Notes under the pieces: generated by a model
Database searches by the model: none
What the model was told of the DNA's origin: nothing
What the model saw: only the letters and a program-made list of their open reading frames with translations
Made by a program: the position numbers and the translations under genes
NCBI GenBank assembly: GCA_031460455.1
Contig: JAVKTQ010000011.1
Coordinates: 1 to 64,000, forward strand
Origin: Sporomusaceae bacterium
Lineage (GTDB): Bacteria > Bacillota > Negativicutes > Sporomusales > UBA7701
DNA length: 64,000 bases
Direction: 5' to 3'
Part shown: piece by piece, positions 62,691 through 64,000 of the stretch
Numbering within the stretch: the first letter of the stretch is position 1
Layout of the letters: each line of letters opens with the position of its first letter

Positions 62691-62737
62691 GCAAGCATGC
62701 TTGGATAAGAAATCAAATTAAATCTTATATTTTTATG

Positions 62738-63247
62738 TTAATTTATTGCGTTTCTTACAGCTTGATAATCCCAGTAAAGCTGGCCGTTTTGGCGGTAACA
62801 CATAGCGGCATGAGTTCCAGTGTTTTTTACAGCATCCGGGCACTTGGCTTTATCAACTATTGCTGCGTTGTACAATACAACAATTTTTAATCCATCCCGA
62901 ACTGCTTTTTCGCACTCGTACTCTATATAGCTGCGATAATCCACGTAATATCCACGTGCGCAGCTACTTGTCCAACTGTTATAACTATTACAATATTGGC
63001 AACTTCCACTCCTTACAGTCTTTGTGTTGTTTCCGACAATCAACACAAAGGTATTAGATGCGTCAAGTCTTGTCCCGAGCGAAGCCTTAATACTGCAGTT
63101 TAGACTTCCGTCCCGTGCTTGTGTTAATTCGTGGGCATCAACAAACGATAAACTCCAATAATTACTGTCGTTCCACTGATGCAGTTTGTCAACTGCGCCT
63201 TTATCGCCTGTCCAATCTCCTGCAATATAAGTCTTAGTTCTCCTCAT
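62738..63247 (-). CDS. TIR-like domain protein, Thoeris ThsB-like
   Basis: A 169-residue protein with a TIR-like (MTH538/DUF1863) fold: an opening KTYIAGDWTGDKGAVDKL, then FVLIVGNNTKTV and the late catalytic Glu region YRSYIEYECEKAV followed by the strand LKIVVLYN. Between these lies an insertion with CQYC and a third Cys, perhaps a metal site. In Thoeris systems such TIR proteins make a NAD-derived signal when a phage infects. It begins 2 bp after the stop of the membrane macro-domain gene with an AAGGAG site, so both form an operon. Confidence 0.7.
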   Translation of the reverse strand: MRRTKTYIAGDWTGDKGAVDKLHQWNDSNYWSLSFVDAHELTQARDGSLNCSIKASLGTRLDASNTFVLIVGNNTKTVRSGSCQYCNSYNSWTSSCARGYYVDYRSYIEYECEKAVRDGLKIVVLYNAAIVDKAKCPDAVKNTGTHAAMCYRQNGQLYWDYQAVRNAIN

Positions 63248-63249
63248 AA

Positions 63250-63993
63250 TTAAATCACTCCTTTCACTTCATAAATATTTAATTCATGCATAACTTCCTT
63301 TGTTAAGAGGATAGTTATTGGCTGATTAATGTTTTCACCGCTTGCTCGCAAAGTACAGATCATACATTTTAACAAGTCAAGGTTTGATTTTTCCGGAATA
63401 TCGTCAAAGCTTGTTATTCCAGAACCTAATAACGGGAGATAAATAGGTTTATTGGCATATGTGCGGCGTATTTCTTTCCACATTGTCAATAAGCATTTCT
63501 CATATTCCGGTTTGGTAATATGTGCTACATTTTGCTCGTTGAAGTGCGTAAAAGCTAATAACATATAGTTTCCATAGGTTATAATTCGCCCAAGAGGATA
63601 TGCTGAACGATTACCTTTTTCATATTTTTTAAAAGATGTATAACTCTCGTTAGCTGTAATTATTGCTTCCTGCAATTTATTAATATCATCAATATATTCA
63701 TTGATGAAGATTCCATTGAGAGTTGTGCTTGATATTATCACATCGTCAACAGTAGTATCAAAATACTCATTGAATGGAATCACCTTCCATCCGTCGGCTG
63801 TAAAAATATCGCCCTGTTTAATAGTTACAGAAATTCCGCGAATTTTTGTTGTAAAACCATTTTGAACGGCCAAACGCAATATTATCACAAAAAAAACAAC
63901 AAGAAACGCGTATGTTGCAAGAATTATTAACAAGCGACTCCACCATTTCTGGTTACAGATAATGTTGTCAATGGAAAACCCAGCAACCTGCAT
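63250..63993 (-). CDS. membrane-anchored macro-like domain protein, type II Thoeris ThsA-like (possibly cut by the window edge)
   Basis: The visible 247 residues have one transmembrane helix (ILATYAFLVVFFVIILRLAV, about 24-43), then a macro-like domain of the kind described as DUF6430: ISVTIKQGDIFTADGWK, VIPFNEYFDTTVDD, ISSTTLNGIFINEY, and YLPLLGSGITSFDD with the Gly-rich ligand loop near residue 187. In macro-type Thoeris this protein binds the signal made by the TIR protein and damages the membrane. The Met at 63993 is followed at once by sequence that looks like a linker, so a first helix may lie beyond the right edge and the gene may be longer. Confidence 0.7.
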   Translation of the reverse strand: MQVAGFSIDNIICNQKWWSRLLIILATYAFLVVFFVIILRLAVQNGFTTKIRGISVTIKQGDIFTADGWKVIPFNEYFDTTVDDVIISSTTLNGIFINEYIDDINKLQEAIITANESYTSFKKYEKGNRSAYPLGRIITYGNYMLLAFTHFNEQNVAHITKPEYEKCLLTMWKEIRRTYANKPIYLPLLGSGITSFDDIPEKSNLDLLKCMICTLRASGENINQPITILLTKEVMHELNIYEVKGVI

Positions 63994-64000
63994 AAATGTT

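Noticed and set aside
1-64000. CRISPR arrays, rRNA genes, intact tRNA genes and insertion sequences
   Set aside because: None seen. The five dispersed hairpins are not regularly spaced direct repeats, and no transposase gene or full cloverleaf was recognised.

Overview
This 64 kb window looks like a chromosomal segment of an anaerobic, GC-rich Bacillota bacterium, most likely from the Negativicutes (Sporomusaceae-like). The support is indirect. The window combines a T-box leader, SepF, YlbF, AddAB and LytSR-type signalling (Bacillota traits) with HydG for [FeFe]-hydrogenase, a B12-dependent ribonucleotide reductase, molybdopterin genes, TRAP transport and 2-hydroxyacyl-CoA dehydratase-type activator relatives (strict-anaerobe traits). 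No rRNA gene or intact tRNA gene was seen. Nearly all genes lie on the minus strand.

Layout. 0-13 kb: start of a CoA-transferase gene, a DUF3870 gene, a LytS/LytT pair, a soluble chemoreceptor, a beta-lactamase-fold lipoprotein, a malate module (malic enzyme, DASS transporter, CitA/CitB-type two-component pair) and an HD-GYP protein. 13-23 kb: a hexuronate/pectin-breakdown locus with an IclR regulator, KduI, a cupin, a TRAP transporter, two alcohol dehydrogenases, KduD, Eda and KdgK, which takes 5-keto-4-deoxyuronate to pyruvate plus glyceraldehyde-3-phosphate. 23-40 kb: housekeeping genes (carB, sepF, nrdJ, typA, a beta-CASP nuclease, murB, ylbF, trmL) and a ferredoxin plus DUF2229-like pair. 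40-42 kb, plus strand: a small Cys-rich ORF, a TM1266-type regulator and hydG. 42-47 kb: an MFS transporter, an SGNH hydrolase, and tyrA-aroF behind a tyrosine T-box. 47-50 kb: a molybdenum cofactor operon. 50-53 kb: a UPF0173 hydrolase and an NCS2 permease with an extra C-terminal domain. 53.5 kb: a 35-residue Cys-rich peptide gene behind three copies of one palindromic operator. 54-60 kb: addAB.

The last 3.4 kb is clearly AT-rich and accessory. It holds an orphan ATPase, a decayed tyrosine recombinase, and a TIR-like plus membrane-macro-domain gene pair that resembles a macro-type (type II) Thoeris anti-phage system running off the window edge.

The most unusual signal is a family of five long hairpins (about 109-123 nt) at 11.83, 27.29, 34.23, 37.50 and 46.96 kb. 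All share a core (CCAGATGCAAGG at one end, CAGATGG or a close variant at the other, GCGTAC / GTACG at the tip). The outer arms differ from copy to copy but stay complementary within each copy. All five point the same way relative to transcription. Four begin 2-8 nt after a stop codon, three of these are followed by a terminator, and the fifth lies between the T-box terminator and aroF. This looks like a conserved structured RNA or DNA element rather than a coding repeat.
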